A DNA stretch of 64,000 nt from Prosthecobacter vanneervenii (GTDB lineage: Bacteria; Verrucomicrobiota; Verrucomicrobiia; Verrucomicrobiales; Verrucomicrobiaceae). Numbering within the stretch: the first letter of the stretch is position 1; every line of letters starts with the position of its first letter. Positions 22,301 through 25,381 of the stretch are shown one piece after another. Made by a program: the position numbers and the translations under genes. The DNA lies in NCBI RefSeq assembly GCF_014203095.1, contig NZ_JACHIG010000002.1, forward strand, positions 487,695 through 551,694. The letters are read 5' to 3'. The notes under the pieces are model-generated. The model worked only from the letters and a program-made list of their open reading frames with translations, did not search any database and was not told where the DNA came from.

Positions 22301-23844
22301 GTGCTGGTACTGAGAGAGGAGAGACTGAAGGTGTAGATGTCTCCATCATTGTTGCTTCCCATGTAGGGGGTGCCGCCTGCATCAAAGACGAGGCTGTTAA
22401 AGTTGTTGCTGGTGCCAAAGCTGCCGATCCTGGTGACTGCGCCAGTCGAAGGATTGATGGTGTAGATGCTGGTGAAATCGATGCCGTACAATGTACCTGA
22501 GGGGGACCATGCGAGGTCAGTGAGGTAGCGGGCGCTGGAGTCATTGGTAGGTCCCACCACTGTTTTGGTTCCCGTGGAGACATCGTAGGTCTCAAGATAG
22601 CCGCTGCTGCCATTGCCAGTCGTCATGTAAAGCAGGCTGGAATAGCTTGTTCCAGAGGCTATTGTCATCAGATAGGCCTGCGATGCGGTGCATCCGTTGG
22701 CATCGGTCATCTGAATCGTAAAGCTGTAAGTCCCCTTTGTCGTGGTGGTGCCGCTGAGCACACCCGCGCTGCTCAGGGAAAGGCCCGGCGGCAACGTGCC
22801 GGAAGTCACCGCCCATGTGTAGGGTGCTGAAGCAGTGCCTGAAGTAGCCGTGGCAACCAGTGTTAAATTCACCGCAGCAGCAAGATCCCAGGACCCCATG
22901 GCAAAGGGAGAAATCACGTAGGCCGTGCAAACCGGCGCCAGTGTGTAGCTGCGCGTGCCGTTGCACCCGTTCGCATCCGCAGCCTGCACGGTGAATGTCT
23001 GGCTGGTGCTGGAGGTCGGAGTACCGCTCAGCACACCGGCACTGCTCAGCGCCAGCCCAGCAGGCAGAGATCCAGTGGTAACCGAATACGTGTAGGGAGA
23101 GGTGCCACCGCTCGAGGTGAGCGTCTGCGAATAGGATGCCCCCACCGAAGCGCTCGAAAGACTGGCTGGAGAGACCGTGACCGTTGGGCAGATCAAAACC
23201 ACGTTGTCTTCCACTTCTCCGTTGCCGCTCAAGCCAGTAGAGCCTGGGCTGCTGGTGGACGTCAGGCGCACACGCACACCCACTTTGCCGCTCGTCGCCG
23301 TCGCTGGTACCGTAAAGGTGATCGTCTTGTTGGAGTTGGACGTCCCGGTGGCGATCGTCGTGTTCGTGGCCACCTGCTCTCCAGAGTCCGTAAGCACTCC
23401 ATTGTTATTGTAATCGATCCATGCGTTCAGATAAACAGTCGCGCCACTGGAGTTGCTCACATTCACCGTCATGCTGCCAGAAGTCCCGGTCACCAGGCTG
23501 GCAGGCAGTGTCACCCCATCTTCGTCGTCCGAGCCCGTGATGTCGTCCCCTGTTGCAGTATTATTGGCAGTAATCGCCGTTTCACTGTCCGTCGTGGCCC
23601 CGATTTTGATCGTGCTCACCGTGGTGCTGCTTGCGCTGGTAAAGCCAGAATAGTCACTGAAATCCGTAGCAGTCCAAGCCGTCGTAGTACTGGCCAGAAG
23701 CACGGTCACCAACGCCCAAAATCTGAACCACAAACGCGCATGCCCCCCCTGCCTCCGTGCAGACCTGCGGAGGTGCTCCGCCGCACAATCCTCAGACGTT
23801 TGATACGCAGATGCTTGGCAGCTTTGTCCCGGTGTAAAACCCAT
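1..23844 (-). CDS. Giant multidomain repeat protein (PIG/SdrD B-like/GEVED), C-terminus outside window
   Basis: One frame runs from an ATG at 23844 to base 1 with no stop found. The same frame gave sensible protein wherever I checked it (near 3000, 6000, 10000, 12000, 14400, 18000 and at both ends), so at least 7948 residues are present and the C-terminus is missing. Residues 1-37 are polar, and residues 38-57 (LWFRFWALVTVLLASTTTAW) look like a signal peptide core. The rest is built from PIG (He_PIG) repeats, SdrD B-like modules ending in VDFGL-type motifs, two GEVED domains, and single LamG-like, HAF-like and CBM-like domains. Such proteins are secreted or surface-bound, and adhesion or matrix building is inferred. 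A TTG at 23733 behind a GGAGG stretch is a possible alternative start that would give a short normal signal peptide. The anchoring or secretion domain should lie downstream of the window edge. Confidence 0.93.
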   Translation of the reverse strand, partial: MGFTPGQSCQASAYQTSEDCAAEHLRRSARRQGGHARLWFRFWALVTVLLASTTTAWTATDFSDYSGFTSASSTTVSTIKIGATTDSETAITANNTATGDDITGSDDEDGVTLPASLVTGTSGSMTVNVSNSSGATVYLNAWIDYNNNGVLTDSGEQVATNTTIATGTSNSNKTITFTVPATATSGKVGVRVRLTSTSSPGSTGLSGNGEVEDNVVLICPTVTVSPASLSSASVGASYSQTLTSSGGTSPYTYSVTTGSLPAGLALSSAGVLSGTPTSSTSQTFTVQAADANGCNGTRSYTLAPVCTAYVISPFAMGSWDLAAAVNLTLVATATSGTASAPYTWAVTSGTLPPGLSLSSAGVLSGTTTTKGTYSFTIQMTDANGCTASQAYLMTIASGTSYSSLLYMTTGNGSSGYLETYDVSTGTKTVVGPTNDSSARYLTDLAWSPSGTLYGIDFTSIYTINPSTGAVTRIGSFGTSNNFNSLVFDAGGTPYMGSNNDGDIYTFSLSSLSTSTITTPTLIFSSPATTPDGQALASAGDLAWIGNELYYAVANSSFTTFYLYKVPAGGTATQLVGQIRTSGGTAISNVFGLSTDGYGTLYAQAGTAHYSLDKTTGIATVITANACVNQVSGGAMRYEFTQVLDDFGDYSIFPVARDTMYTSLLMGTQIDYDIPAAFNTAATADDLAWLDDEDGVTLPGSVVQGATGMTVTVKVTNTTGAPAFLNGWIDFNNNGSLTDANDQIISNVTIPTGTSGANQTYTFNVPASAAVGSVGARFRITAVSNPGPTGADGPGEVEDYLIPITCSTVTVSPSTLPTPTVGTAYSQTVSASGGNSPYTFAVATGTLPAGLTLNTSTGVLSGTVTSSSATSFTLRATDAKGCTGTLAYSITPTCPAVTVAPATLNTPTVGSSFTQTLTATGGLSPYTWALTSGTLPTGLSLNTSTGVISGTATSSAAATITARATDSAGCTGSMSYTITPVCPSISITPSTLAAGLVGTAYSQTLSASGGTAPYSSWTVTSGTLPAGLTLNASTGVISGTPTASASPSTSVTVRVNDNYGCQGTQVVTFQICPVVSITPAILPTPTVGTAYSQSITSSGGSGTYTYTVSSGALPSWATLSSAGVLSGTPTSTTSATFTVKSTDSNNCSSTQSYTITPVCPTVIISQSALATGTVGSAYSQTLSATGGTAPYSSWTITSGALPAGLTLNASTGVISGTPTASASPATSITVRANDANGCQGSRAITLQVCPVISFSPTTLATPVVGTAYSQTITPGGGTSPYTCTLASGTLPTWASLTAAGVLSGTPTSTTTSIFTLRFTDANSCSSTLAYTVTPVCPTISISPTSLALGTVGTAYSQTLSASGGIAPYGTWTITGGTLPAGLTLNSSTGVISGTPTASASPATTITVRVNDANGCQGTQAVTLQVCPVVSIAPTTPTAGTVGVAYSQTITASGGASPYSYAVTSGTLPAGLTLNTSTGVVSGTPTTPSSGSVTIRATDANGCVGTQSMTFTTSCSVLSIATATLPQATAGSAYSQTLAATGGASAYTWTVTSGTLPAGLSLSSGGVLSGTPTTSNAGGVSVTISVTDSYSVCAVTKSYTLQVCPVVTVAPTTLTSPTVGTAYSQTITASGGASPYTYTVSSGTLPTWATLSSGGVLSGTPTNTTAATFTVKATDANGCASTRSYTITPACPTLTITPTTLAAGTVGTAYSQTLVASGGVAPYGSWTITSGSLPAGLSLNASTGVISGTPTASAGPTNTVNFRVSDANGCQATQAVTVQVCPIIAISPTTPAAGTVGTAYTQTFTASGGTSAYTYAVASGTLPAGLTLNSSTGVVSGTPTSSTSANVTLRVTDANGCQGTQAVTFAMGCPVITISNTSLPQGSVGTAYSQTFTASGGSGVYTWSVTSGTLPAGLTLNSTSGVLSGTPTTGNGAGVSVTIAATSTANSCAGTKTFTMQVCPVITLAPTTLTTPTVGTAYSQTLTASGGASSYTYTLASGTLPTWATLSSGGVLSGTPNSTTSATFTVKATDANGCSSTLAYTVTPVCPTISISPTSLALGTVGTVYSQTLSASGGIAPYGTWTITGGTLPAGLTLNSSTGVISGTPTASASPATTITVRVNDANGCQGTQAVTLQVCPVVSIAPTTPTAGTVGVAYSQTITASGGASPYSYAVTSGTLPAGLTLNTSTGVVSGTPTTPSSGSVTIRATDANGCVGTQSMTFTTSCSVLSIATATLPQATVGSAYSQTLAATGGASAYTWTVTSGTLPAGLSLSSGGVLSGTPTTSNAGGVSVTISVTDSYSVCAVTKSYTLQVCPVVTVAPTTLPNPTVGTAYSQTITASGGASPYTYTVSSGTLPTWATLSSGGVLSGTPTTTTAATFTVKATDANGCASTRSYTITPGCPTLTISPTTLTQGTVGTAYSQTLSATGGTAPYSSWTITGGTLPTGLALNASTGVISGTPTVAVSPAGSITVRVNDANGCQGSQTVALQVCPVIAMAPATLTTPTVGTAYSQTISASGGTSPYTYTLVSGTLPAWAALSSAGGISGTPNSTTSATFTVKATDANGCAKTQAYTLAPVCPTLSIAPATLTQAVVGVAYSQTLTASGGTASYTWAVTSGTLPAGLTLGSSTGVISGTPSTANSAGVSVTVRATDANGCQASTALTVQVCPAISVSPATLAAGTVGTSYSQTLTSNGGTSPYTYGISSGTAPAGLTLSSNGVLSGTPSTAYPTSTSFTVRATDANGCIKDQVVSVKICPVVSLSSISSTITIGTTYSQTISASGGTSPYVLALSSGTLPAGLSFNTSTGVLSGKPTSPTARTFVISATDANGCAATQSYTLTPQCPVISVSPGTMPVGMVGTAYSQTFTTAGGTSPYTYAITSGALPAGLSLNSSTGVISGTPTASGTYSLGLSVTDATTCQTSITRSIIISGATLSDCPTPLSQSVGGAYQVTRLGLNVLGGEATGTGNCLYNMSPNGRWITGIRVGLTSRGFVINTLSWANTDVPLLASDHTYAMGQDVNDSGNAVGYDKWTSGSKLNVAPWYFTNGTTTRLKTPYDTNASLSAMPCALTNDSAYAFGTVDPDGPGGPVLSQGGLWNINTNSWTAIAGTLQVLDASSDGTKILVIDSSGVGKVLSGSPAGGYPTTVVSFTGGSLNSGRISSNGRYIGASQRISGVPVPFVYDTQTSTRTNLPRILPQDSLGGIVGAISDTGRVLGTIYSSGSTGSFAVMWDTPVDLYTRISDLLVSDGQVSKDVSYSYWNIYNGGNGISSDGTTMGVFGDNPYGQEDSMVFQRVAVADSRLCLGNNVWQDTNRNGIKDAGEPGAAGAVVHLFHPGADGVRGGTGVNADYEISAPVTTTSSGVYVFSNVPSGTYYVQVNPPAALPASSGPVVTTDNGVDNDNNGMQPGGPGTPIYSPLITLVPGTEPVNDGDGNANTDFTVDFALGDGVSVGDTVFADTNGNGLYEPGSGETGISGITVQLLDSDGNLLLSTITDASGGYFFGGCAPGTYYVSVPTPPASYTSATIAVTADNGVDNDSNGIQNGGPGTASTSPLITLAVGTEPGSSGSSSYENTIDFGFRICPAIAITPSALANGLVGTAYTQAFTASGSPFPPYTWTTSAGTWPAGLSLDGSGNISGTPTAPTSGVSGTSVTVRAIDSKACVRDLTMQIKICPVITLNPATLPAPVVGTAYTQTISASGTTALPVTYSAKGLPSWLTLNTSSGALSGMPTSTATVTFTVTAMDANQCSGTATYTLTPVCPTISVTPATLPTPVMNSAYSQALSATGGTSPYTFMLGSGSLPAGLTLNTATGTLSGTPTALASATFSIRSTDAYGCSGSTSYTLTPACPAIAISPSSLSGGNVAVAYSQTVSATNGTAPYTWTVSSGSLPAGLSLNSSTGAITGTPTTVQTASFTLTATDALNCQKSASYSVTISSLTIGDLVWNDVNNNGVKDGSESGLAGAQVQLFSTGSDNAIGGTDTAADTQVGSTITTTSSGAYSFAGITPGYYYVKVLPPASNPMTGGTPVTVDNGGNNVNHGAQPGGPGTPLYSPVINLSSGNEPVNDGDTDPNTDLSIDFGLFSGVSVGNLVFLDANADGVYQSGTDSGVSGVTVALVTRGADNTAYTSDDVVVTTTTTNSSGIYGFTVFQSGVYYVMVTPGATQLMALNGVSADNGVDNDNNAVSQPGGAGHVVNSTTFTLTYGGEPGSSGTTNVENTIDIGLRSCPAITITPSTLPAVIVGSPYNQTLTASGGNTPYTWTVQAASLPAGMSLSSGGVLSGTPTISGANNIVVTATDSLGCSATVTTPLRVCPVITVNPSTLTAPTIGFLYSQTMSVSGTSATPITWSASGLPAWLSINSSTGVLSGTATGSTPATFTITGTDANGCAGARSYTVNPVCPTITFSSSTPPNAYLRTSYSTSLSATGGTAPYSYTLVSGTMPPGLVIGTDGTVSGTPTTLGSYTVTVRATDAYNCQSSSGTVTFNVKGMGLGNLVWVDMNNDGLYTTSESGMPGLPVQLWTPGANGTMESGGGDDVLSASTTTDSNGLYLFSGLAPGVYYVRIPTPPTYYPQVSTSQVNLDNNVNNDNNGIQSASGNPVVTPLITLSPGSEPGVGVDGDDTDTNSTIDVGFANANPCQITNLIDNPSFEFQGQPNVTGAGASVLSYNGTGTNLGTGINAFQWVGGTNGTSGLGEPIQRAQVNVSTTGSSFSWVESIKSRHGKRMVLLQGTNSSLTLQAAGGGNWSSVLQAGKEYELSVWAANASSGAASILWNLGASAQIVQIISGSTPGLYQYYTVPQGEMSATAAGVSQCCGYSGGTTSYPAFGSSDYNSWTEATANATQPQWRQFTYHFRVANNASATQIDTLSIALSGGSSTNAVVADLVYLCQVNTSATLSIGNLVWNDANKNGLRDVGATTEVGISAVTVDLYTTTNNTAGDSDDLWVATTTTNSAGAYNFNGLAAGKYVVRVTPPASVPATGGNVITVDDGINNENKGSQPGGPGTYIYSPVITMASGMEPVNDGDTNPDTNLTIDFGLFSGIQLGNQLFVDANNDGAFTSATESGTGSGIRVELLDGAANTVITSTTTNSAGVYGFTIYQPGTYRVRIPTPPSSYPLASSVVDATDDGRDNDSNGIQSGGINTAVISPVITLTAGGEPGSSGNTNAENTIDFGFRACPVITISPGTVAVATQYVAYNALTLTSTGGSGGYVYAISSGALPSGMTMSSGGIISGTPGASAAPGSYNFTVSSTDSQGCSATQSYTLTLANAVVTVSPSTLPAATQYNAYTQNLSASGGTSPYVWSVGPSALSGAAAWWPGESGGAELIAGNSAALMNGVAFTTGQVGKAFSFDGVNDYAQVADQSVLRPTQITLEAWVRPASSAPTADKIIIEKSSSNSAPANGYGLIQRSGTSTVRFFINAPASVASVSDFVDATLTVDAWNHVAATYDGSNLIIYVNGVQAATKAFATAISHSTQPLVLGGSSTTSTCWNGALDEAVIYSRAITSAEAQARYAASITGNNGMPAGLTLDSTTGVLSGTPTGVPATYPFTVRATDSYSGVGVRSYSLTVNCPALNITPKTLADAVQYSSYTAVNMSASGGTSPYTWDITTGALPTGMSLSSSGVLSGTPGSAPGTYNFTVRARDANNCVSTQALSVKVVCPVISLTPATLSNAQQFAAYTSVLLGGTGGSAPYTFSIQSGSLPTGMSLSSAGLLSGTPTAIPGDYTFTVKATDSASCSGTSSYTLHVNCPTITVTPATLTAGRQYQTYTQTMTASGGNSPYTWALASGSTLPTGLSLSSAGVISGTPTVAPGTYTFSVVATDAQSCTGTRSCSIVFSCPAISITPTTLPQGTVTVAYSQQLAVSGGTSPYTWSLASGSLPSGITLSSAGLISGTTNAVGSFNFTAQVSDLNSCVQQQALTLAVGCASITITPSSLSTATVGTAYSQQFTATGGVGTKTWTVKSGSLPIGMTLSSSGLLSGTPTDTAGTFSFTVQAMDQDSCPGTLACTLVLQCPTVTITPTTVPNATVASSYSTTLTASGATAPYTWSLPTGSTLPAGLALSPTGTISGTPTAPGTYSFSVTARGAYNCPGTATISMTITCPTLALSPTSLNSGYRGVAFSQTVTASGGISPYTYSLSAGSLPPGLTLNTSSGAITGTPTAAGSYSFTVSSQDSATCTGSRNYVLVINGLGLGNLVWNDQNQNGTFDTGEQGISGVTLQLYSTTDAVIGNGDDVSQGTTTTSGTGAYSFTGLAPGSYYVSMATPPTAYPLSSGPQVALDNGVDNDNNGTQTGGVGGAIVSPIIALAVGNEPGNTTGGADVDNTVDFALRAVPASLTNLLEYTLNTSTGGLPALPSLKSAAVVNAAKIQIEDDMNGLTDISEPTNNGPIRSGALSRQMRSWDASYDTGYDTPPTTLVQRPDSLWIRFDMDPTANGNIGNILFDLYRVGTTAPIQGKVMLSWLEGSTMRTAVTDTFQLPTVGSWFSMNMGWTSFLGGATAVPTGAQLAGKSFLMEIYLWGGDGTGFINIDNILLQGAATTNPQTLAIGDFVWADTNANGVKNPREPGLQNLTVKLYNPGADNLPNTGDDTLLATTTTDANGYYLFSGLAAGNYYVALPNPDSQWPLASTPAVNLDNGVDNDSNGIQPGGSGTLVYSPVINLALGKEPGNLSSGGGNQDMTVDFGFTASLGIGNQIFSDNNNNGLLDSGEIGVPNAQVELYTSTDTTVNNSDDVKVGSTFTTGSDGVYGFSGLASGKYYIKLTPPITHPRRSSTSSNADNGIDNDSNGVSQSSTGAPIYSPMITLSALTEPGNLVAPFGANVDNTIDFGLRPTFCSIGNLVYKDANNNGVYDSGEGVGGVRVDLLNSSGVLVKNTTTSTLSSSRGQYMFSSVVPGSYYVRIPASEFASGKALVNTISIFPASSTDNDVDDNIVGNDDGNDNAQPAVNGIVSSLISLSDNNEPINSNGESGAFNTIDDSDDGNGNMTVDFGFKSSGPTSTGCYHFLAMDTNGDGVFTGSSEWTPTQAYDFNYTPNGVAQITSANMIYDASVSRVALDFSFAQLGASKVDAVWFLMSTGTNPASSDHAIVYIDGITRSSPNVTIYKYDTTLGYNSWQTAANLMVSTVGGNVTAGDVMQKIVTETGSSVRFQCVIDVSRVNNASNWSAMGVNSATWEGIETGGSASLNLHMVDLSSAPTYDSNGALTSFSYTSGTTEASFVTDPSGVFTIATEPCSVSPWVSVGNLVWNDVNNNGVRDTGELGLSGATVQLFTPGADNAIGGTGSNADTQVGASVQTSSGGAYSFTNLVPGKYYVRVTPTSSVPAASAVVATTDNGVDNYNKGVQPGGPGTVIYSPIIDLQVGAEPPSSVDGDGTSGNNTIDFGLFTGITVGDLVWNDLNNNGLKDTSESGIAGVQLDLWSPGADNAVGGTGANADTQLQSTTTLSSGAYSFKVYTAGNYFVRVTPTASYALASSTVVTTDNGVNNDNNGSQPSGAGSPVYSMVFTLTPGGEPGNTGATNTEGTIDFGLRSCPTISISPATLSNAVKGSNYSATFTASNGTSPYTWSLATGSTLPSGITLSSSGVLSGMPTATPGTYTFTVKAADAYVCSATQAMTLNVVCPTLAMSPTTLNSAAQNTAFSQQFSTSGGTSAYTYTRASGTLPTGVTLSSSGLLSGTITGAPGAYTFVIRSTDANGCSLDTSFTWTITCPAISLSPTTVPAATQYAAYTAQTLTASNGTAPYAWSFTGTMPTGMTLSSGGVLSGTPTSAPGTYNITVTATDANSCARSGSYSITVNCPSFTISAPTFPSGLKNVAYASQQLSSSGGTAPYTYSIISGALPAGLSMSTAGLISGTPTAVPATYSFTVKSTDGVSCSATRALQIVIACPTISIGPVPLPAGTQYAAYSQTLSAGGGTTPYTWSLNSGVLPAGLTLSSAGVLSGTPTGLGSYTFTVKATDADNCTAT
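1300..2185 (-). repeat. Two SdrD B-like modules
   Basis: Modules start with SVGNLVWNDVNNNGVRD and TVGDLVWNDLNNNGLKD. Both end with a TIDFGL motif. Confidence 0.85.
2190..2900 (-). other. Unrecognised domain of giant protein
   Basis: About 235 residues begin with GCYHFLAMDTNGDGVFTG, an EF-hand-like calcium loop pattern. They continue with VDAVWFLMSTGTNP, AIVYIDGITR and ASNWSAMGVNSATWEG. No family was recognised, though it looks like a lectin-style beta domain. Confidence 0.4.
2905..4250 (-). repeat. Three SdrD B-like modules
   Basis: Three modules in a row end in MTVDFGF, NTIDFGL and MTVDFGF. Each has an Asp/Asn-rich segment such as DNGIDNDSNG before the last strand. Confidence 0.85.
4255..4880 (-). 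other. Unrecognised domain of giant protein
   Basis: About 200 residues between SdrD B-like modules have no family I can name. Visible strands include DSLWIRFDMDPT, ILFDLYRVGTTAP, GSWFSMNMGWTSFLGG and FINIDNILLQG. The pattern suggests a jelly-roll domain of about ten strands. Confidence 0.4.
4885..5315 (-). repeat. SdrD B-like module
   Basis: A single module with GLGNLVWNDQNQNGTFD at its start and the DNTVDFAL end near 4900. Confidence 0.82.
5315..7310 (-). repeat. Seven PIG repeats plus a second half-unit
   Basis: CP boundaries recur near 5576, 5833, 6090, 6357, 6627, 6893 and 7157. Spacing is 255-270 nt. The unit nearest 7310 is the C-terminal half of the repeat split by the LamG-like domain. 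Confidence 0.82.
7315..7930 (-). other. LamG-like domain inserted inside a PIG repeat
   Basis: The segment reads AWWPGESGG, GKAFSFDGVNDYAQVAD, ITLEAWVRP, WNHVAATYDGSNLIIYVNG and GALDEAVIYSRAIT. This is the full strand order of a LamG/concanavalin A-like lectin domain. The PIG half-repeats on its two sides fit together, so the domain appears to sit in a loop of one Ig-like unit. Confidence 0.82.
7935..8345 (-). repeat. One full PIG repeat and the first half of another
   Basis: One full unit lies at about 8080-8345. The next begins at about 8075 but stops after SGGTSPYVWSVGPSALSG. Its second half appears only beyond the LamG-like domain, at about 7157-7310. Confidence 0.75.
8345..9190 (-). repeat. 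Two SdrD B-like modules
   Basis: Modules start with SIGNLVWNDANKNGLRD and QLGNQLFVDANNDGAF and end with LTIDFGLFSG and NTIDFGFRACP respectively. Confidence 0.84.
9190..9960 (-). other. CBM-like domain of giant protein
   Basis: The segment begins with NLIDNPSFEFQG, a start typical of carbohydrate-binding-module-like galactose-binding folds. It continues with GKEYELSVWAANASSG and QWRQFTYHFRV, ending near VADLVYLCQV. It sits between two SdrD B-like modules. Binding to a glycan is inferred from the family style. Confidence 0.5.
9960..10405 (-). repeat. SdrD B-like module
   Basis: One module from GLGNLVWVDMNNDGLYT to STIDVGFANANP, with the usual Asp/Asn-rich segment DNVNNDNNG inside. Confidence 0.82.
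10405..11190 (-). repeat. Three PIG repeats
   Basis: Three Ig-like units recognised by the repeated TLSASGG and SGTPT motifs and CP boundaries near 10665, 10925 and 11185. Confidence 0.8.
11190..12055 (-). repeat. Two SdrD B-like modules
   Basis: Two modules are seen by their IGDLVWNDVNNNGVKDGSE-type starts, the PGYYYVKVLPPAS-type core strands, and IDFGL ends near 11200 and 11620. Confidence 0.85.
12055..13110 (-). repeat. Four PIG repeats
   Basis: Four units of the same Ig-like repeat lie between SdrD B-like blocks. They keep the LPAGLTLNSSTG and SGTPT motifs and a Cys pair, but they are less alike than the units of the 24-repeat array. Confidence 0.82.
13110..13955 (-). repeat. Two SdrD B-like modules
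   Basis: Each module starts with a GNNVWQDTNRNGIKDAGE-type strand, has a GVYVFSNVPSGTYYVQV core, and ends with TDNGVDNDNNG and a VDFALG/IDFGF motif. This is the SdrD B-like (prealbumin-like) fold. The Asp/Asn-rich loops are typical calcium sites in the family. Confidence 0.85.
13960..15050 (-). other. HAF-like segment of giant protein
   Basis: About 360 residues break the PIG array. Motifs such as YAMGQDVNDSGNAVGYDKW, SSDGTKILVIDSSG, ISSNGRYIGASQ and ISDTGRVLGTIY match the style of HAF repeats (probable extracellular repeat, a propeller-like family). The assignment is by motif style only. Confidence 0.55.
16680..17755 (-). repeat. Recent segmental duplication, copy A
   Basis: This stretch of about 1075 bp, four PIG units, is nearly identical to bases 18807-19882. 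The offset is 2127 bp, which equals eight repeat units and keeps the reading frame. Similarity drops sharply on both sides. Only scattered substitutions were seen between the copies. Confidence 0.88.
18807..19882 (-). repeat. Recent segmental duplication, copy B
   Basis: This is the partner of the copy at 16680-17755. Third-position and a few other differences are visible, for example near 18960 and 19260, but most of the block is base-for-base the same. Identical DNA of this length is unusual when neighbouring repeats differ widely. Confidence 0.88.
21430..21945 (-). other. GEVED domain 2 of giant protein
   Basis: A second copy of the GEVED layout is visible: LDDEDGVTLPGSVV, NGWIDFNNNGSLTDAN, and GEVEDYLIPITC at its end. 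It leads directly into the long PIG array. Confidence 0.82.
21950..22640 (-). other. Propeller-like segment of giant protein
   Basis: About 230 residues of short strands with motifs such as LTDLAWSPSGTLYGID, YTINPSTGAVTRIG and DLAWIGNELYYA recur at roughly 40-45 residue spacing. This resembles a beta-propeller of the kind seen in LVIVD/DUF6923-like secreted proteins. Fold assignment is by eye only. Confidence 0.5.
22640..23190 (-). repeat. Two PIG repeats
   Basis: Two Ig-like repeats follow the first GEVED domain. They show the family pattern of ASYSQTLTSSGGTSPYTY, LPAGLALSSAGVLSGTPT and a C-terminal NGC...YTL segment. The second unit is divergent. Confidence 0.8.
23190..23650 (-). other. 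GEVED domain 1 of giant protein
   Basis: The translation shows the order DDEDGVTLP, a WIDYNNNG motif, then GEVEDN just before the first PIG repeat. This is the signature of the GEVED domain found in secreted proteins of Bacteroidota and Verrucomicrobiota. The function of the domain is not known. Confidence 0.8.
23675..23733 (-). other. Signal-peptide-like segment of giant protein
   Basis: Residues 38-57 form one hydrophobic stretch flanked by RR/R residues upstream and a TTAWTA small-residue run downstream that could be a cleavage site. It lies unusually far from the ATG start, behind 37 mostly polar residues. That fits either an extended signal region or a start at the TTG codon at 23733. 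Confidence 0.55.
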
Positions 23845-23865
23845 GTAATTTTGGTGAATAATTCC

Positions 23866-23893
23866 ATCATAACAGCACGGACTATAATTTCAA
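23866..23893 (-). promoter_or_regulatory. Sigma-70-like promoter of the giant gene
   Basis: On the minus strand, TTGAAA (23893-23888) is followed after 16 bases by TATGAT (23871-23866), each one mismatch from the consensus boxes. Transcription would begin only about 14 bases upstream of the ATG at 23844, and no Shine-Dalgarno sequence lies between. A nearly leaderless transcript or use of the downstream TTG start are both possible. Confidence 0.5.
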
Positions 23894-24031
23894 TAAAAAG
23901 CTCCTTTTTATTTAAGCCATCCTAAATAACTCGCTTCTGACCACTCGAACGCTGCAAAAATTAGGTACTCCCGCCCTCGACACTCCGCTGATTTCTCGTA
24001 TCCTCCGCGCCCCTGAAAAGCGGTCATTCTC

Positions 24032-25264
24032 ATGAGCAAAAAAATCGTCCTCGCATACTCCGGCGGCCTAGACACCTCCGTCCTCCTCTCCTGGATCAAG
24101 GAAACCTACAACGCTGAAGTCATTGCTTTCTGCGCTAATGTCGGCCAAGACGACGAACTTAAAGGATTGAACGCCAAGGCTAAAAAGACTGGCGCCTCCA
24201 AGATCTACATCGACGACCTGCAAGAGGAGTTTGCCACAGATTTCATCTATCCGATGATCCAGGCCGGTGCCATCTACGAAGGCCAGTACTTCCTTGGCAC
24301 CAGTATCGCCCGCCCCCTCATCGCCAAGCGCATGGTGGAGATCGCCAAGGCCGAAAAAGCCGGCTTCATCGCCCACGGTGCCACGGGCAAGGGCAACGAC
24401 CAGGTCCGCTTTGAGCTCACCGCCGCCGCCCTCGCCCCTGAGATCGAGACCATCGCCCCTTGGCGCGATGAGCGCTTCCGCACCCAGTTCCCCGGTCGTG
24501 CTGAAATGATCGCCTACTGCGAGGAAAAGAAGATTCCCGTGCAGGCCAGCGCCAAAAAGCCCTTCTCCATGGACCGTAACCTCCTGCACATCAGCTACGA
24601 GGCCGGCATCCTTGAAGATCCTTGGTTCGACGCCAGCGATCCTAAGTATAAAGGCTACTTCAATACCCTCTCCGTCTTCCCAGAGGAGGCACCCGACAAG
24701 GCAGAAACCATCATCCTCGAGTTCGAAAAGGGCAACTGTATTGCCGTCAATGGCAAGCTCCTCTCACCGCTGGGAGTCATGAAGCTCCTCAACAAGCTCG
24801 GCGGCAAACACGGCGTCGGCCGCGTGGACATGGTGGAAAACCGCTTCGTCGGCATGAAGAGCCGCGGCGTCTATGAGACCCCCGGCGGCAGCATCCTGCA
24901 CTTCGCCCACCGCCAGATCGAAAGCCTCACCATGGACCGTGAGGTCATGCACCTGCGCGACAGCCTCATCCCAAAATACGCGACCCTCGTTTACAATGGC
25001 TTCTGGTACGCCCCCGAGCGCCTTGCACTGCAGGCCCTCGTCACCGAAAGCCAGCAGAAAGTCAGCGGCACCGTCCGCCTGAAGCTCTACAAGGGCAACA
25101 TCATCCCTGCCGGACGCAAGAGCATCTACAGCCTCTACAATCCGCAGATCGCCACCATGGAAGCAGACCCCACCAAGGCCTACAACCAGGACGACGCCAC
25201 AGGCTTCATCCGCCTGAATGGCCTCCGCCTCCGCACCGGTGCGCTACGCGATCGCAAAAAGTAA
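24032..25264 (+). CDS. argG: Argininosuccinate synthase
   Basis: The enzyme joins citrulline and aspartate using ATP to give argininosuccinate in arginine biosynthesis, in the cytoplasm. The 410-residue product has the usual family length. The ATP-binding loop [10 protein letters not shown] lies at residues 8-17. Further family motifs are [13 protein letters not shown], which binds citrulline/aspartate, and the C-terminal [10 protein letters not shown]. The ATG at 24032 puts the PP-loop at its normal distance from the N-terminus, although no clear Shine-Dalgarno sequence precedes it. The gene stands alone, divergent from the giant gene, with its own terminator directly downstream. Confidence 0.98.
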   Translation: MSKKIVLAYSGGLDTSVLLSWIKETYNAEVIAFCANVGQDDELKGLNAKAKKTGASKIYIDDLQEEFATDFIYPMIQAGAIYEGQYFLGTSIARPLIAKRMVEIAKAEKAGFIAHGATGKGNDQVRFELTAAALAPEIETIAPWRDERFRTQFPGRAEMIAYCEEKKIPVQASAKKPFSMDRNLLHISYEAGILEDPWFDASDPKYKGYFNTLSVFPEEAPDKAETIILEFEKGNCIAVNGKLLSPLGVMKLLNKLGGKHGVGRVDMVENRFVGMKSRGVYETPGGSILHFAHRQIESLTMDREVMHLRDSLIPKYATLVYNGFWYAPERLALQALVTESQQKVSGTVRLKLYKGNIIPAGRKSIYSLYNPQIATMEADPTKAYNQDDATGFIRLNGLRLRTGALRDRKK

Positions 25265-25276
25265 GTTCCGCTTATT

Positions 25277-25308
25277 AAAATGGGGGCCTTAGGGCCCCCA
25301 TTTTTTAT
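25277..25308 (+). terminator. Rho-independent terminator of argG
   Basis: A TGGGGGCC/GGCCCCCA stem (25281-25288 with 25293-25300) closes on a four-base loop. It is flanked by AAAA before and a run of six T after, starting 17 bases past the argG stop. Confidence 0.92.
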
Positions 25309-25381
25309 AGCCTGTTACGACATTAACAGGCAACGGGCTTGCGCTAAAACGACGATCAAAAAAAGTTACCGCCGATATATC

